This document shows positions 23,715-32,937 of a stretch of 64,000 bases of DNA, in pieces. The number at the start of each line of letters is the position of its first letter. The stretch's first letter is position 1. The notes beneath the pieces were generated by a model that made no database searches, was not told the DNA's origin, and worked only from the letters and a program-made list of their open reading frames with translations. The stretch is from Pseudoxanthomonas sp. PXM02 (lineage in GTDB: Bacteria; Pseudomonadota; Gammaproteobacteria; Xanthomonadales; Xanthomonadaceae), in assembly GCF_014851805.1 (NCBI RefSeq), contig NZ_JACVAK010000002.1:1-64000 (forward strand), written 5' to 3'. Made by a program: the position numbers and the translations under genes.

Positions 23715-26051
23715 ATGACCCAGTTCCAGTCCGCACGGCCGTGGTACCGCAAGCAACTCTCCCTGGCGATCGCAGGCGCACTGGCCTGTTGCACGGCGCC
23801 CGCACTGGCGCAGGACGTGGTCGAGCAGCCGGATGACGCGTCCGCCGCGACGAACCTGGATACGGTCATCGTCACCGCCAACAAGCGCGTCGAGAATCTG
23901 CGCGATGTCGCCGCGTCGATCAGCGTGATCGACGAGCGCCAGCTGGAGAATCTCGGCGCCGTGTCGCTGTCCGACTACGCCGCCTTCATCCCGGGCCTTC
24001 AGGTGCAGAACGACGGCAGCCCCGGCCTGACCCGCGTGTCGCTGCGCGGCATCGCGGCACTGTCGTCAGGCGCCACGGTATCCACCTACATCGACGAGGT
24101 GCCGGTGGGATCCAGCGGCATCTACCAGGGCGCAAGCACGCTGATGCTCGACCTGCTTCCGTACGACATCGGCCGTGTCGAAGTGCTGCGCGGGCCGCAG
24201 GGCACGCTGTACGGCGCGGGTGCGATCGGCGGCCTGCTCAAGTACGTGACGCGCGAACCCGACCTGTCGACGCCGGAAGCCCGCGTGGGCGTCGGCATGC
24301 GCAGCGTGCAGAGCGGCGACCAGGCGCTGAACCTGCGCTTCGGCGCCAGCCTGCCGCTGAAGGACGAACGGCTGGGCCTGCGGATGAGCTTCGCGCGCAA
24401 CGAGATTGCCGGTTTCACTGACAACGCGGTGGACGGTCGCGAGGACATCAATGGCGGCAGCCAGCTCGGCGCGCGGACGGCGCTGTCGTGGGATGGCGAC
24501 AAGGTTGATCTGGACCTGGGCGTGCTGCACCAGCGCATCCGCAGCGATGATCGCGCGGGCGTGGCGCTCGATCCCGACACGCAGCAACCCCTGTTCGGCG
24601 ACGATGACGATCTCGCCTGGCAGCCGCGGCCGTTTTCGAAAGAACTGACGCTGGTGTCGCTGAGCGTCGACTGGGACCTGGGGTGGGGCGATTTCGTCTC
24701 CGCGACCGGTTGGTCGCAGACCGACACCGTCGACCAGATCGATTCCACCGTGCAGTTCGGCGAAGTCGCCGATCTGCTGCTCGGCCTGCCGGAGCCCGGC
24801 AGCTCGTTCGTGCGCTACAGCTTCGACCTGGACAAGGTCACGCAGGAGTTCCGCCTGCAATCGAAGGGCGGCGGCACGTTTGAATGGATGGTGGGCGCGT
24901 TCTACACCAAGGAAGACGCGCTGCAGAGCCAGTTCGCCTGGCTGGGCCAGCGCGACGGCTCGTCGTTGCCGGCGCCGTACGACGACATGTTCGGCACGCT
25001 GGCGATCATCAACCTGCCCAGCGAATACAAGGAATACGCGCTGTTCGCCAACGCGTCGTGGCGGTTCGGCGACCGCTTCAAGATCGATGCCGGCCTGCGC
25101 CAGGCGCGCAACGACCAGTGGTTCAGCCAGAACGTGCCCACGGGCATCCTGGCGCCAATCGGCGAAACGCCCGGCGACTCCAGCGAGGACGTGTTCACCT
25201 GGAGCCTCAGTCCGCAGTACCGGTTCTCCGACAGTGTCATGGTCTATGCGCGCGCGGCCACCGGCTACCAGCCCGGCGGCCCGAACGTCGCGCTGGCGGG
25301 CATGCCGCCGCAGGTCGATTCGTCGATGCTCGACAGTTACGAGATCGGCCTGAAGTCGCAGTTCGCCGACCGCCGCGTCACGCTCGACGTGTCGGCGTTC
25401 CGGATCGACTGGGAAGACATCCAGGTGGCGTCGTCGTTCAACGGCGTCGGCGGCCTGGTCAACGGCGGCGAGGCCACCAGCGAAGGCCTGGAACTGTCAT
25501 CGCAGTTCCGCGTTACCGATGCGCTGACGCTGGGTCTCAACGGCGCCTACACGGATGCCACGCTGAAGAACGACTTCGATCCGACGATCATTCCTCAGGG
25601 AGCCTTCGACGTCATCCTGTGGACCGGCCTGGCCGGCGACCGCATGCCGTACTCGCCGAAAGTGTCGTGGACCGCGACGGCCGAGTACGCCTTTTCCACC
25701 GCAGGCGGCCTCGACGGCCAGGTCGGCGCCGCGCTGCGCTGGACAGGCAAGCGTCTGAACGACACCACCGAACGGCAGCGCGTCACCGCGCCAGGCGATC
25801 CGGATACGCTGCTTGTGCCGGACGAGATCACGGTGCCGCTGGAACTCGACAGTTACCGGGCGCTCGACCTGTACGCCGGCATCGGTACACGGAGCTGGGA
25901 GCTGCGTGCCTACGTCAACAACGTTACCGGCGAGAAGGCATGGTCGACGCTGGCACCGATGGATGGCGCGCTGTCCGGTGCCCGTTCGCACCTGGCGGCA
26001 GTGCCGATCCAGCCGCGCACCTTCGGCGTCGAAATCGACTTCCGCTTCTGA
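23715..26051 (+). CDS. TonB-dependent receptor of the D-peptide cluster
   Basis: The receptor has 778 residues with a signal peptide to about residue 33 (CCTAPALAQ) and a TonB box region (LDTVIVTANKRVENLRDVAA). The plug domain carries VSLRGIAALSSGATVSTYID and RVEVLRGPQGTLYGAGAIGG, and the barrel ends in FGVEIDFRF. The length and plug resemble receptors for small siderophore-like or peptide-like ligands more than the long carbohydrate type. The shared promoter and the neighbours point to import of D-amino-acid-containing peptides or murein fragments, which is inference. The ATG at 23715 starts the signal peptide; the longer frame begins inside the promoter and is rejected. Confidence 0.85.
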   Translation: MTQFQSARPWYRKQLSLAIAGALACCTAPALAQDVVEQPDDASAATNLDTVIVTANKRVENLRDVAASISVIDERQLENLGAVSLSDYAAFIPGLQVQNDGSPGLTRVSLRGIAALSSGATVSTYIDEVPVGSSGIYQGASTLMLDLLPYDIGRVEVLRGPQGTLYGAGAIGGLLKYVTREPDLSTPEARVGVGMRSVQSGDQALNLRFGASLPLKDERLGLRMSFARNEIAGFTDNAVDGREDINGGSQLGARTALSWDGDKVDLDLGVLHQRIRSDDRAGVALDPDTQQPLFGDDDDLAWQPRPFSKELTLVSLSVDWDLGWGDFVSATGWSQTDTVDQIDSTVQFGEVADLLLGLPEPGSSFVRYSFDLDKVTQEFRLQSKGGGTFEWMVGAFYTKEDALQSQFAWLGQRDGSSLPAPYDDMFGTLAIINLPSEYKEYALFANASWRFGDRFKIDAGLRQARNDQWFSQNVPTGILAPIGETPGDSSEDVFTWSLSPQYRFSDSVMVYARAATGYQPGGPNVALAGMPPQVDSSMLDSYEIGLKSQFADRRVTLDVSAFRIDWEDIQVASSFNGVGGLVNGGEATSEGLELSSQFRVTDALTLGLNGAYTDATLKNDFDPTIIPQGAFDVILWTGLAGDRMPYSPKVSWTATAEYAFSTAGGLDGQVGAALRWTGKRLNDTTERQRVTAPGDPDTLLVPDEITVPLELDSYRALDLYAGIGTRSWELRAYVNNVTGEKAWSTLAPMDGALSGARSHLAAVPIQPRTFGVEIDFRF

Positions 26052-26056
26052 CCGTG

Positions 26057-26092
26057 CGCCGCCCGCATGCGCGGGTGGCGTCGTCTTCCCCC
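26057..26092 (+). terminator. Probable intrinsic terminator after the receptor
   Basis: The arms cgccgcccgc and gcgggtggcg form a 10-bp stem with one mismatch-type pair around an atgc loop, followed by the pyrimidine-rich tcgtcttccccc. The T-run is weak. Confidence 0.5.
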
Positions 26093-26109
26093 GGACCCGG
26101 GCACCGCGC

Positions 26110-27162
26110 ATGCAGACCGCCGCTCCGTCGCCGTTCGAGGCCGACAGGCTTCCGCAGCCCTACCTGTTGTTCCTCGGCGATACCGTCGAACCCAGCTACG
26201 CCAAGACCGCGTTCGGCCTGCGCGACTGGGCGCGCGACCGCTGCGTGGGTGAATTCGCCTGCGATACGGTCCAGGTCACCGCCGGACTGCCTTTCCTCTC
26301 GCCCGCCCAGGCGCGGCAAGCGGGCGCACGCGCGATGGTCATCGGCGTCGCCAATCCGGGCGGGCGGATTCCGCCGTCATGGATCCCGTTGCTGGTACAG
26401 GCGCTTGAGGCGGGACTGGACCTGGTCGGTGGCATGCACATGCGGCTGGCGGGCATCGAACCGTTGCGCAATGCCGCGCGCGCGCTCGGGCGCCGCCTGA
26501 TCGATGTACGCGAACCGCCCGCGAACCTTCCCGTTGCCAGCGGCGCGAAACGCACGGGGAATCGCCTGCTGACCGTCGGCACGGATTGCGCGCTCGGCAA
26601 GAAGTACACCGCGCTGGCGCTCACTCGCGCGCTCCGCGCGCGCGGCGTGGACGCGGATTTCCGCGCCACCGGCCAGACCGGCATCCTGATCGCCGGCACT
26701 GGCATACCGATGGATGCGGTGGTGGCCGACTTCGCCGCCGGCGCCGCCGAGACGCTTTCGCCGGATGCCGATGCCGCGCATTGGGATGTCATCGAAGGGC
26801 AGGGCTCGCTGTCGCACCCGGCCTACGCGGGCGTGTCGCTGGCGCTGCTGCATGGCAGCCAGCCGGACGTGATCGTGGTCTGCCATGAGTACGGCCGCGA
26901 GCGCGTGCTCGGGTATCCGCACTATCCGCTGCCCTCGATCGAGGACACGATCACGCTCGCGTTGATGCTGGGCGCGCGCACCAATCCCGCCATCCGGTGC
27001 GCCGGCGTCAGCGTCAATACCGCGAAGCTGGAACCCGAGGCCGCGCAGCACGTGTTGGCGGCCATGAGCGAACGTCTGGGATTGCCGGTCGCCGATCCGA
27101 TCCGTGGCGGCGACGCGTTCACGTCGCTGGTCGACGCCTGCCTCGCGCGTGGCGCACGCTGA
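26110..27162 (+). CDS. dgcN: DUF1611 protein, D-glutamate N-acetyltransferase (DgcN-like)
   Basis: The 350-residue cytoplasmic protein has an N-terminal Rossmann-like part (GVANPGGRIPPSW, LVGGMHMRL). A C-terminal P-loop domain begins at TVGTDCALGKKYTALAL, a Walker A-type loop near residue 160, and continues with DVIEGQGSLSHPAYAGVSL and VVCHEYGR. This is the DUF1611 family. DgcN members acetylate D-glutamate, and DgcA then racemises N-acetyl-D-glutamate; I recall this pathway from recent work on marine bacteria. Both genes occur in this cluster, though 5.5 kb apart. The stop is four bases before the next gene's ATG, so they are co-transcribed. Confidence 0.72.
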   Translation: MQTAAPSPFEADRLPQPYLLFLGDTVEPSYAKTAFGLRDWARDRCVGEFACDTVQVTAGLPFLSPAQARQAGARAMVIGVANPGGRIPPSWIPLLVQALEAGLDLVGGMHMRLAGIEPLRNAARALGRRLIDVREPPANLPVASGAKRTGNRLLTVGTDCALGKKYTALALTRALRARGVDADFRATGQTGILIAGTGIPMDAVVADFAAGAAETLSPDADAAHWDVIEGQGSLSHPAYAGVSLALLHGSQPDVIVVCHEYGRERVLGYPHYPLPSIEDTITLALMLGARTNPAIRCAGVSVNTAKLEPEAAQHVLAAMSERLGLPVADPIRGGDAFTSLVDACLARGAR

Positions 27163-27166
27163 GCCG

Positions 27167-28306
27167 ATGCACGTGACGTCGACCCGCTTCCAGCGCTGGG
27201 TGTTGCCGGGGCTCGCGTTCAAGGCCGCGGTCATCGGGGGCGGCTATGCGACCGGGCGCGAACTCGCGGAGTACTTCATCCCCAGCGGGCCACAAGGCGG
27301 CATGCTCGCCATCCTGACGGCGATGGCCTGCTGGAGCCTGGTCTGTGCATTGACCTTCGCGCTCGCGTATGCGGTCCGCAGTGTCGACTACCGCAGCTTC
27401 TTTGCGGTGCTGCTCGGCCGCTTCGCCTTCCTGTTCGAACTGGCCTACCTGGTGTTCATGGTGCTGATCCTGGCCGTGTTCGGTGCAGCCGCCGGCGAAA
27501 TCTTCGCGGCCTTGCTGGGCTGGCCGAAACTGGTGGGCACGCTATTGCTGATGGTCGGTATCGGTGCCTTCACTGCGTTCGGCAACACCGTGGTCGAAGC
27601 GCTGTTCAAGTGGGTCTCGGTCTTCCTGTATGGCGTCTACGCCCTGTTCGTGCTGCTGGTGCTGGCGGGGTTCGGCGACCGCGCGCTGACCACGCTGTCC
27701 ATGCCACAGCCGACCACCGGCTGGTTGCAAGGTGGCCTGACCTACGCCGGCTACAACATCGTCGGCGCGGTGATCGTGCTGCCGCTGGTGCGGCACTTCC
27801 TCAGCCGCCGCGATGCCGTGGTGGCCGGCGTGCTGTCGGGCCCCCTGGCAATGCTGCCGGGGCTGCTGTTCTTCCTGTGCATGCTGGCGTGGTATCCGCA
27901 GATCGGTGACGAGGCGCTGCCGTCGGACTTCATCCTGCGACAGCTCGACATGCCCGTCTTCCACGTGATGTTCCAGTTGATGATCTTCAGCGCCCTGCTG
28001 GAGAGCGGGACTGCCGTCGTGCACGCCTCCAACGAACGGATCGCGCATGCGTGGCGCAGCCGTCGCCGCGTAAATCTGGGCAAGCGCCTGCGCCTGGCGA
28101 TCGCTGCCGTGCTGCTGGTCGGTTCGATCTTCATCGCCGACCGGGTCGGCCTGGTGGCGCTGATCGCTCAGGGCTATCGCGGGCTGGCCTATCTGTTCCT
28201 GGCGGTCTACGTACTGCCGCTGCTGACTGTCGGCGTGTGGCGACTGTGGCGCCGCTCCGCCCCTGCGGGTTCGCCTGCGCCCGCCCTGTCCGGAGATCGT
28301 CGATGA
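27167..28306 (+). CDS. YkvI-like multipass membrane protein, candidate amino-acid transporter
   Basis: The product has 379 residues and about ten transmembrane helices. The first helix contains AAVIGGGYATGRELAEYF, with the broken-helix GGGYATG pattern of LeuT-fold carriers and of the uncharacterised YkvI family. No biochemical function is firmly known to me. Its position between a DgcN-like gene and a serine hydrolase suggests D-glutamate or another D-amino acid as substrate. It lies four bases after the DUF1611 stop, and its own stop overlaps the next start (ATGA), so the three genes form a tight operon. A charged, Pro/Ala-rich tail ends the protein. Confidence 0.7.
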   Translation: MHVTSTRFQRWVLPGLAFKAAVIGGGYATGRELAEYFIPSGPQGGMLAILTAMACWSLVCALTFALAYAVRSVDYRSFFAVLLGRFAFLFELAYLVFMVLILAVFGAAAGEIFAALLGWPKLVGTLLLMVGIGAFTAFGNTVVEALFKWVSVFLYGVYALFVLLVLAGFGDRALTTLSMPQPTTGWLQGGLTYAGYNIVGAVIVLPLVRHFLSRRDAVVAGVLSGPLAMLPGLLFFLCMLAWYPQIGDEALPSDFILRQLDMPVFHVMFQLMIFSALLESGTAVVHASNERIAHAWRSRRRVNLGKRLRLAIAAVLLVGSIFIADRVGLVALIAQGYRGLAYLFLAVYVLPLLTVGVWRLWRRSAPAGSPAPALSGDRR

Positions 28307-29892
28307 TGGTTGCCCTCAAGATCCGCTGCCCGCTCATGCTGGCGTTGCTGCTGTGCGCGGTGATGCAGGCGCATGCGCAGGTGCCTGCCGGATTCGACGC
28401 GCGAGTCGAACAGGCAATGGGCTCGCGCGAAGTTCCCGGCATGGCGATCTCGATCGTCAAGGATGGACAGGTCGTGCACGCGAAAGGCTATGGCGTGCGT
28501 CGGCTCGGAGGTAGCGAACCGGTCGATGCGGACACGATCTTCCCGACCGGTTCGACCGGCAAGGCGGTGACCGCGGCGGCGATCGCGATCCTCGTCGACG
28601 ACGGCAAGCTGTCGTGGGACGACCGGGTGGCCGACCACCTGCCGGACTTCCGCATGTACGACGCCTGGGTCACGCGCGAGATGACGGTCGCCGACCTGCT
28701 GCTCCATCGCAGCGGCCTGGGCCTGGGGGCGGGCGACCTGCTGTTCATTCCGCGCACCTCGCGCAGCCGCGCCGACATCGTGCGTGCACTGCGGCACATC
28801 AAACCCGCCACCAGCTTCCGCAGTGGCTATGCCTACGACAACATCCTGTACATCGTTGCCGGCGAACTGGTGACCCAGGTCAGCGGGCAGCCTTGGGAAG
28901 ACTTCGTGCGCACGCGGATCTTCCAGCCCCTGGGCATGACCACCGCAGTCAGCGATGAGCAGGACCGCTTCGCCAATCCGAACCGCGTCCAGCCGCATGC
29001 GCGCCTGGACGCGCGACTGCGTGGCCTGGGACCGCAGCAGCTGCTGCCCGAGCGCGAAGGGCTGGGCCAGGTCGGCGCGCCTGCCGGCGGACTGTCGTGG
29101 AGCGCGAAGGACTTCGCGCGCTGGATGCAGCTGCAGCTCGCGTTGGGTGCGCTTCCTGATGGCAAGGGCCGGATCTACAGTGAAGCCTCCGCGCGCGCGA
29201 TGTGGACGCCGCAGATCCCGATCCCGATCCGCCCTTATCCGGAGCCGATCACGGACATGACGCCGCAGTTCTCCGGCTATGGCTATGGCTGGAACGTGCA
29301 GGACTATCGCGGCGTCAAGGTCGTGCAGCACGGCGGCGCGGTGTTCGGTGTACTCGCCTTCGTCGTGCTGGTGCCGGAGCGCAACCTGGGCATCGCGCTG
29401 CAGATCAATGCCGAGGACGTCGAGGTGATGCGCGGACTCGGCTACGAACTGCTCGACCACTATCTCGGCTTAGAAGCGCGCGACTGGGTGGGTGCCTTCT
29501 CCACCTGGAACCGCGAGCGGCTCGCCGGTGGCCTGAAAGCCCTGGACGGTGCGAAGGCCGACGCGCGCAACGCGTCCTCGCGGCCCTCATTGAAGCTGGC
29601 CGGTTATGCCGGCGCCTACACGGACGCATGGTATGGATCGATCACCGTTGCGGAACGCGGAGGCAGCCTGCGTGTCGACTTCAGGCAGACGCCGGACATG
29701 GCCGGTACCCTGAGTCATTGGCAGTACGACACGTTCCGGGTGGACTGGGACGATGCATCGATCGAGCCCGCGTACATGACGTTCGCGCTCGACGCCGAAG
29801 GCCGCGTGGCACGCATCACGATGAAGGCCGTGTCGCCGCTGGCGGACTTCAGCTACGACTATCCCGACCTGCTGTTCGAACCCGCAAAGTAG
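28303..29892 (+). CDS. Exported serine hydrolase with DUF3471-type C-terminal domain
   Basis: The 529-residue protein has a signal peptide to about residue 25 (MQAHAQ). A class C beta-lactamase-fold domain follows, with GSTGKA (Ser-x-x-Lys), YDN (Tyr-x-Asn analogue) and HGGAV. A small beta domain at about 425-525 (AGAYTDAWYGSITV) resembles DUF3471. Similar proteins in this family are D-aminopeptidases, esterases or penicillin-binding-like enzymes. Together with the hydrolase at 17487 and the D-aminoacylase it would degrade D-amino-acid-containing peptides outside the cytoplasm. The start overlaps the stop of the membrane-protein gene; an ATG three bases further on is equally possible. Confidence 0.82.
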   Translation: MMVALKIRCPLMLALLLCAVMQAHAQVPAGFDARVEQAMGSREVPGMAISIVKDGQVVHAKGYGVRRLGGSEPVDADTIFPTGSTGKAVTAAAIAILVDDGKLSWDDRVADHLPDFRMYDAWVTREMTVADLLLHRSGLGLGAGDLLFIPRTSRSRADIVRALRHIKPATSFRSGYAYDNILYIVAGELVTQVSGQPWEDFVRTRIFQPLGMTTAVSDEQDRFANPNRVQPHARLDARLRGLGPQQLLPEREGLGQVGAPAGGLSWSAKDFARWMQLQLALGALPDGKGRIYSEASARAMWTPQIPIPIRPYPEPITDMTPQFSGYGYGWNVQDYRGVKVVQHGGAVFGVLAFVVLVPERNLGIALQINAEDVEVMRGLGYELLDHYLGLEARDWVGAFSTWNRERLAGGLKALDGAKADARNASSRPSLKLAGYAGAYTDAWYGSITVAERGGSLRVDFRQTPDMAGTLSHWQYDTFRVDWDDASIEPAYMTFALDAEGRVARITMKAVSPLADFSYDYPDLLFEPAK

Positions 29893-29981
29893 CCGGATGG
29901 CCGGCGTGCCGGCGGAGCGTCGTGTCGGCGGAGGTGCCGCACCCTGTACCATCGTGCCCTCCGCCGTTCCGATGCCTGCAC

Positions 29982-32102
29982 GTGAAGTCGCCCCTCTGCT
30001 GGACGCTGGGCAGTGTCCTGCTGGTCTCCCCCGCGTTTACTCCCGCGTACGCGCAATCCGCGGCGACGCTGGATCGCGTCGTGGTCATCGCCACCCGCCT
30101 CGAAGGCGTGAGTGCGTTCGATGTGCCGGCATCGGTCGACATGCTGGCGCTGGAAGACGGCGGCGCCCGTTCGCAGGCCGCATTGTCGGAAGCGCTCGAC
30201 GGTGTTCCGGGCCTGCTGGCGCGCGAACGGCAGAACCTCGCGCAGGACACGCAGCTGTCGATCCGCGGCTTCGGTGCGCGGTCGACCTTCGGGGTTCGTG
30301 GCCTGCGCCTGTATGCCGATGGTGTGCCGGCGACCATGCCGGACGGGCAAGGGCAGGTTTCGCACTTCAACATGCTGGGCGCGGATCGCGTCGAAGTCCT
30401 GCGCGGCCCGTTCTCTGCGCTGCACGGCAATTCCTCCGGGGGGGTGATCCAGCTGTGGAGCGACGTTCCCGGATCAGGGCACGAGGCGCGTATGCAGGGC
30501 AGCGTCGGCAGCCACGACAGCACGATCGTGGGCGCGCGGCTGCGCGGTGCCAGCGCTGGGCTGGGCTACAGCGTGGCGGCATCCGTGCTCGACGTTGGCG
30601 GCTACCGCGATCACAGCGCGGCGCGGCGCGAATCGCTCAACGCCAAGCTGCGACTGACGCCCGGGGCCGGCACGCTGGACCTGCTGCTCAATCATTTCAA
30701 TGCGCCCGACGCGCAGGATCCGTTGGGGCTGACACGCGCGCAGGCCTGGCAGGATCCGAGCCAGGCATCCCCTGTCGCGAAGCAGTACGACACGCGCAAG
30801 TCCGTTCGACAGGACCAGCTGGGCCTGGTGTACGACCGGCCGTTCGACGGCGGGCACCGGCTGCGCGCGATGGCTTACGGCGGGCGACGCGAGGTCGAGC
30901 AATACCTGGCGCTGCCGATGGTGGCCCAGGCGAATCCGCTCAACGCCGGTGGCGTGATCGACCTGGATAACGAGTACGGCGGTGCGGATCTGCGCTGGTC
31001 GTGGACGGGCGATCTGGCGGGACGGCCATTCGAACTGAGCATCGGTGCCAATGGCGACCGGCAGCGCCAGCACCGGCGCGGTTACGAGAACTTTGTCGGC
31101 ACCGCGCTGGGCGTTCGTGGCGCACTGCGCCGTGACGAACGCAACGAGGTATGGAACGCCGATCAGTATGTGCAAGCCTGGTGGCAGCTGGCGGAGCGCT
31201 GGTCGCTGCTGGTAGGTGCACGGCACAGCCGCGTGGGCTTCCGCTCGGAGGATGACTACATCACCGCGGGTAACCCTGACGACAGCGGTCGCGTGGTCTT
31301 CGAGCGCACGACGCCGGTGGCGGGTGTGATGTTCTCGCCCGCGGAGACGCTGCGCTTGTACGCATCGCTGGGGCGTGGTTTCGAGACGCCCACCTTCAAC
31401 GAGATCGGCTACCGCGCCGATGGCGGCGCCGGACTGGCCTTCGATCTGCGGCCGGCGACCTCCCGCAATGCCGAGGTGGGCATGAAGTGGCGGAGTGGCC
31501 ACGGCGCGCGCGTGGAAGCGGCGTTCTTCCGCGCCGACACCGACGATGAACTTGCTGTCGCGCGCAATGTCGGAGGCCGCAGCAGCTTCCGCAACGTCGG
31601 CGCCGCGCGCCGGCAGGGCGTCGAGATCCAGGCGGACCTGCCGCTGCACGACGCGTGGCAACTGCAGGTGGCCTACACATGGCTGGATGCGACGTTCCGC
31701 GACAGCTTCCCGATCTGCACGACGACCGGCTGCACCTCACCCGGCGTGCAGGTGGACGCGGGAACGCGCATTCCGGGCGTGGCGCGGCAGCAGGCTTCGA
31801 TGCGGCTGCGCTGGCAAGGCCACCGATGGGCCGCCGCGGCGCAGTGGCTGGCGGTCGGCGATGTCACCGTGAACGACACGGGCAGTGAGCGTGCGCCCGG
31901 TTGCGGCCTGCTGAATCTTGAAGTGGTGCGCGACTGGGCCCCGGGACGCGGCCGCCTGCAGGGATTCGCGCGCGTCGACAACGCGCTCGACCGGTTCCAT
32001 ATCGGCTCCGTCATCGTCAACGAAGGCAATGGCCGCTTCTACGAGCCCGGACCGGACCGGACCGTCACCGTGGGTCTGCGCTGGCACTGGGCCGAGGGCT
32101 GA
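29982..32102 (+). CDS. Second TonB-dependent receptor of the D-peptide cluster
   Basis: The frame is open for over 950 residues, but a signal peptide (KSPLCWTLGSVLLVSPAFTP AYAQ) begins only at the GTG at 29982, giving 706 residues. The plug domain has RVVVIATRLEGVSAFDVPAS as TonB box region, SIRGFGARSTFGVRG and RVEVLRGPFSALHGNSSGG. The barrel closes with VGLRWHWAEG, which lacks the usual terminal Phe. The layout resembles FecA/OprC-like receptors for iron, copper or small ligands. It follows the serine hydrolase gene by 89 bases without an obvious terminator, so it may be the last gene of that operon. Ligand unknown. Confidence 0.8.
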   Translation: MKSPLCWTLGSVLLVSPAFTPAYAQSAATLDRVVVIATRLEGVSAFDVPASVDMLALEDGGARSQAALSEALDGVPGLLARERQNLAQDTQLSIRGFGARSTFGVRGLRLYADGVPATMPDGQGQVSHFNMLGADRVEVLRGPFSALHGNSSGGVIQLWSDVPGSGHEARMQGSVGSHDSTIVGARLRGASAGLGYSVAASVLDVGGYRDHSAARRESLNAKLRLTPGAGTLDLLLNHFNAPDAQDPLGLTRAQAWQDPSQASPVAKQYDTRKSVRQDQLGLVYDRPFDGGHRLRAMAYGGRREVEQYLALPMVAQANPLNAGGVIDLDNEYGGADLRWSWTGDLAGRPFELSIGANGDRQRQHRRGYENFVGTALGVRGALRRDERNEVWNADQYVQAWWQLAERWSLLVGARHSRVGFRSEDDYITAGNPDDSGRVVFERTTPVAGVMFSPAETLRLYASLGRGFETPTFNEIGYRADGGAGLAFDLRPATSRNAEVGMKWRSGHGARVEAAFFRADTDDELAVARNVGGRSSFRNVGAARRQGVEIQADLPLHDAWQLQVAYTWLDATFRDSFPICTTTGCTSPGVQVDAGTRIPGVARQQASMRLRWQGHRWAAAAQWLAVGDVTVNDTGSERAPGCGLLNLEVVRDWAPGRGRLQGFARVDNALDRFHIGSVIVNEGNGRFYEPGPDRTVTVGLRWHWAEG

Positions 32103-32116
32103 CGCCGCGTCCTTCT

Positions 32117-32935
32117 TCAGGGCCTGGAAGCGGCGGCCTGCGACCGCTGTGTGGCGACGTACTGCATGATGTCGACGAAGGGCGCCACCCAGTACACATC
32201 GGGGTGTGCGGCCAGATGCTGCAGCAGTTGCTCATGCGCCTCGCGCGAGACGGCCAGGTGATCGCCGCCGATGCCGTGGAAGGTGAAGCCCACCATCGTG
32301 CCGCGACGGGCCGCTTCCTCCACGCGTGCGATCAGCTGTTCGCCGGTGACGTCCACCGGCACGTCGACGGGCACGGCCGCCGGATCGAGGGTCGCCATGT
32401 CGGCGATCACGCCGCCGCTGCCGCGCTTGATCGCGACAAACTCCGATGCGATCGCATCGACATAGTTGCCGTCGGCCGCCTGCGTGTCGCCGCAGGGAAC
32501 GGTCATCGTGCGCACGGTCCGGCCATCGAGCGCAGTGAGCATGACGTTGGCCATGCGGACCTGGTCGGCCATCTGCGCGACGGTGGTGGTGTCGAGGTTG
32601 CGTTGCGGTGCCACCCAGCTACGGTCTGGCAGTGATGCCGAGCACTGATGGAACAGGGTGTGGTTGCCGAGTTCGTGGCCGTTGCGTGCGGCTGCGACCC
32701 ACTCCCTCTGGCGTGTGCGCAGCGTGTCAGAGGCCAGCGTCAGGTAGAAGCTGCCTTTCAGGCCATGGCGGTCGAGCGCCGGAATCGCATTGTCGAGCTG
32801 CGACGGTGGCGCATCGTCGTACGCGAGGCTGACGGCGGCCTTCCTGCCGCCGGGCCATGGAAACGGATCGGCGGCCTGGGCCGTCCCGGCGACCGCCGCC
32901 AGCGCCACCAGGACGAAGCGCAGCGCGCCGGACAT
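32117..32935 (-). CDS. Exported polysaccharide deacetylase (NodB/CE4-like)
   Basis: The 272-residue protein has a signal peptide (LVALAAVAGTAQAA). NodB-domain motifs are visible: SLAYDDAPPSQ (catalytic Asp-Asp), GHELGNHTLFH (His-x-x-x-His-type metal pair) and a late GFTFHGIGGDH (catalytic His). Such enzymes remove N- or O-acetyl groups from glycans such as chitin oligomers, xylan or peptidoglycan. The gene starts two bases after the stop of the GH30 gene and is co-transcribed with it. The pairing suggests a substrate that is both deacetylated and cleaved in the periplasm. The substrate cannot be read from sequence. It converges on the TonB receptor gene. Confidence 0.8.
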   Translation of the reverse strand: MSGALRFVLVALAAVAGTAQAADPFPWPGGRKAAVSLAYDDAPPSQLDNAIPALDRHGLKGSFYLTLASDTLRTRQREWVAAARNGHELGNHTLFHQCSASLPDRSWVAPQRNLDTTTVAQMADQVRMANVMLTALDGRTVRTMTVPCGDTQAADGNYVDAIASEFVAIKRGSGGVIADMATLDPAAVPVDVPVDVTGEQLIARVEEAARRGTMVGFTFHGIGGDHLAVSREAHEQLLQHLAAHPDVYWVAPFVDIMQYVATQRSQAAASRP

Positions 32936-32937
32936 GC

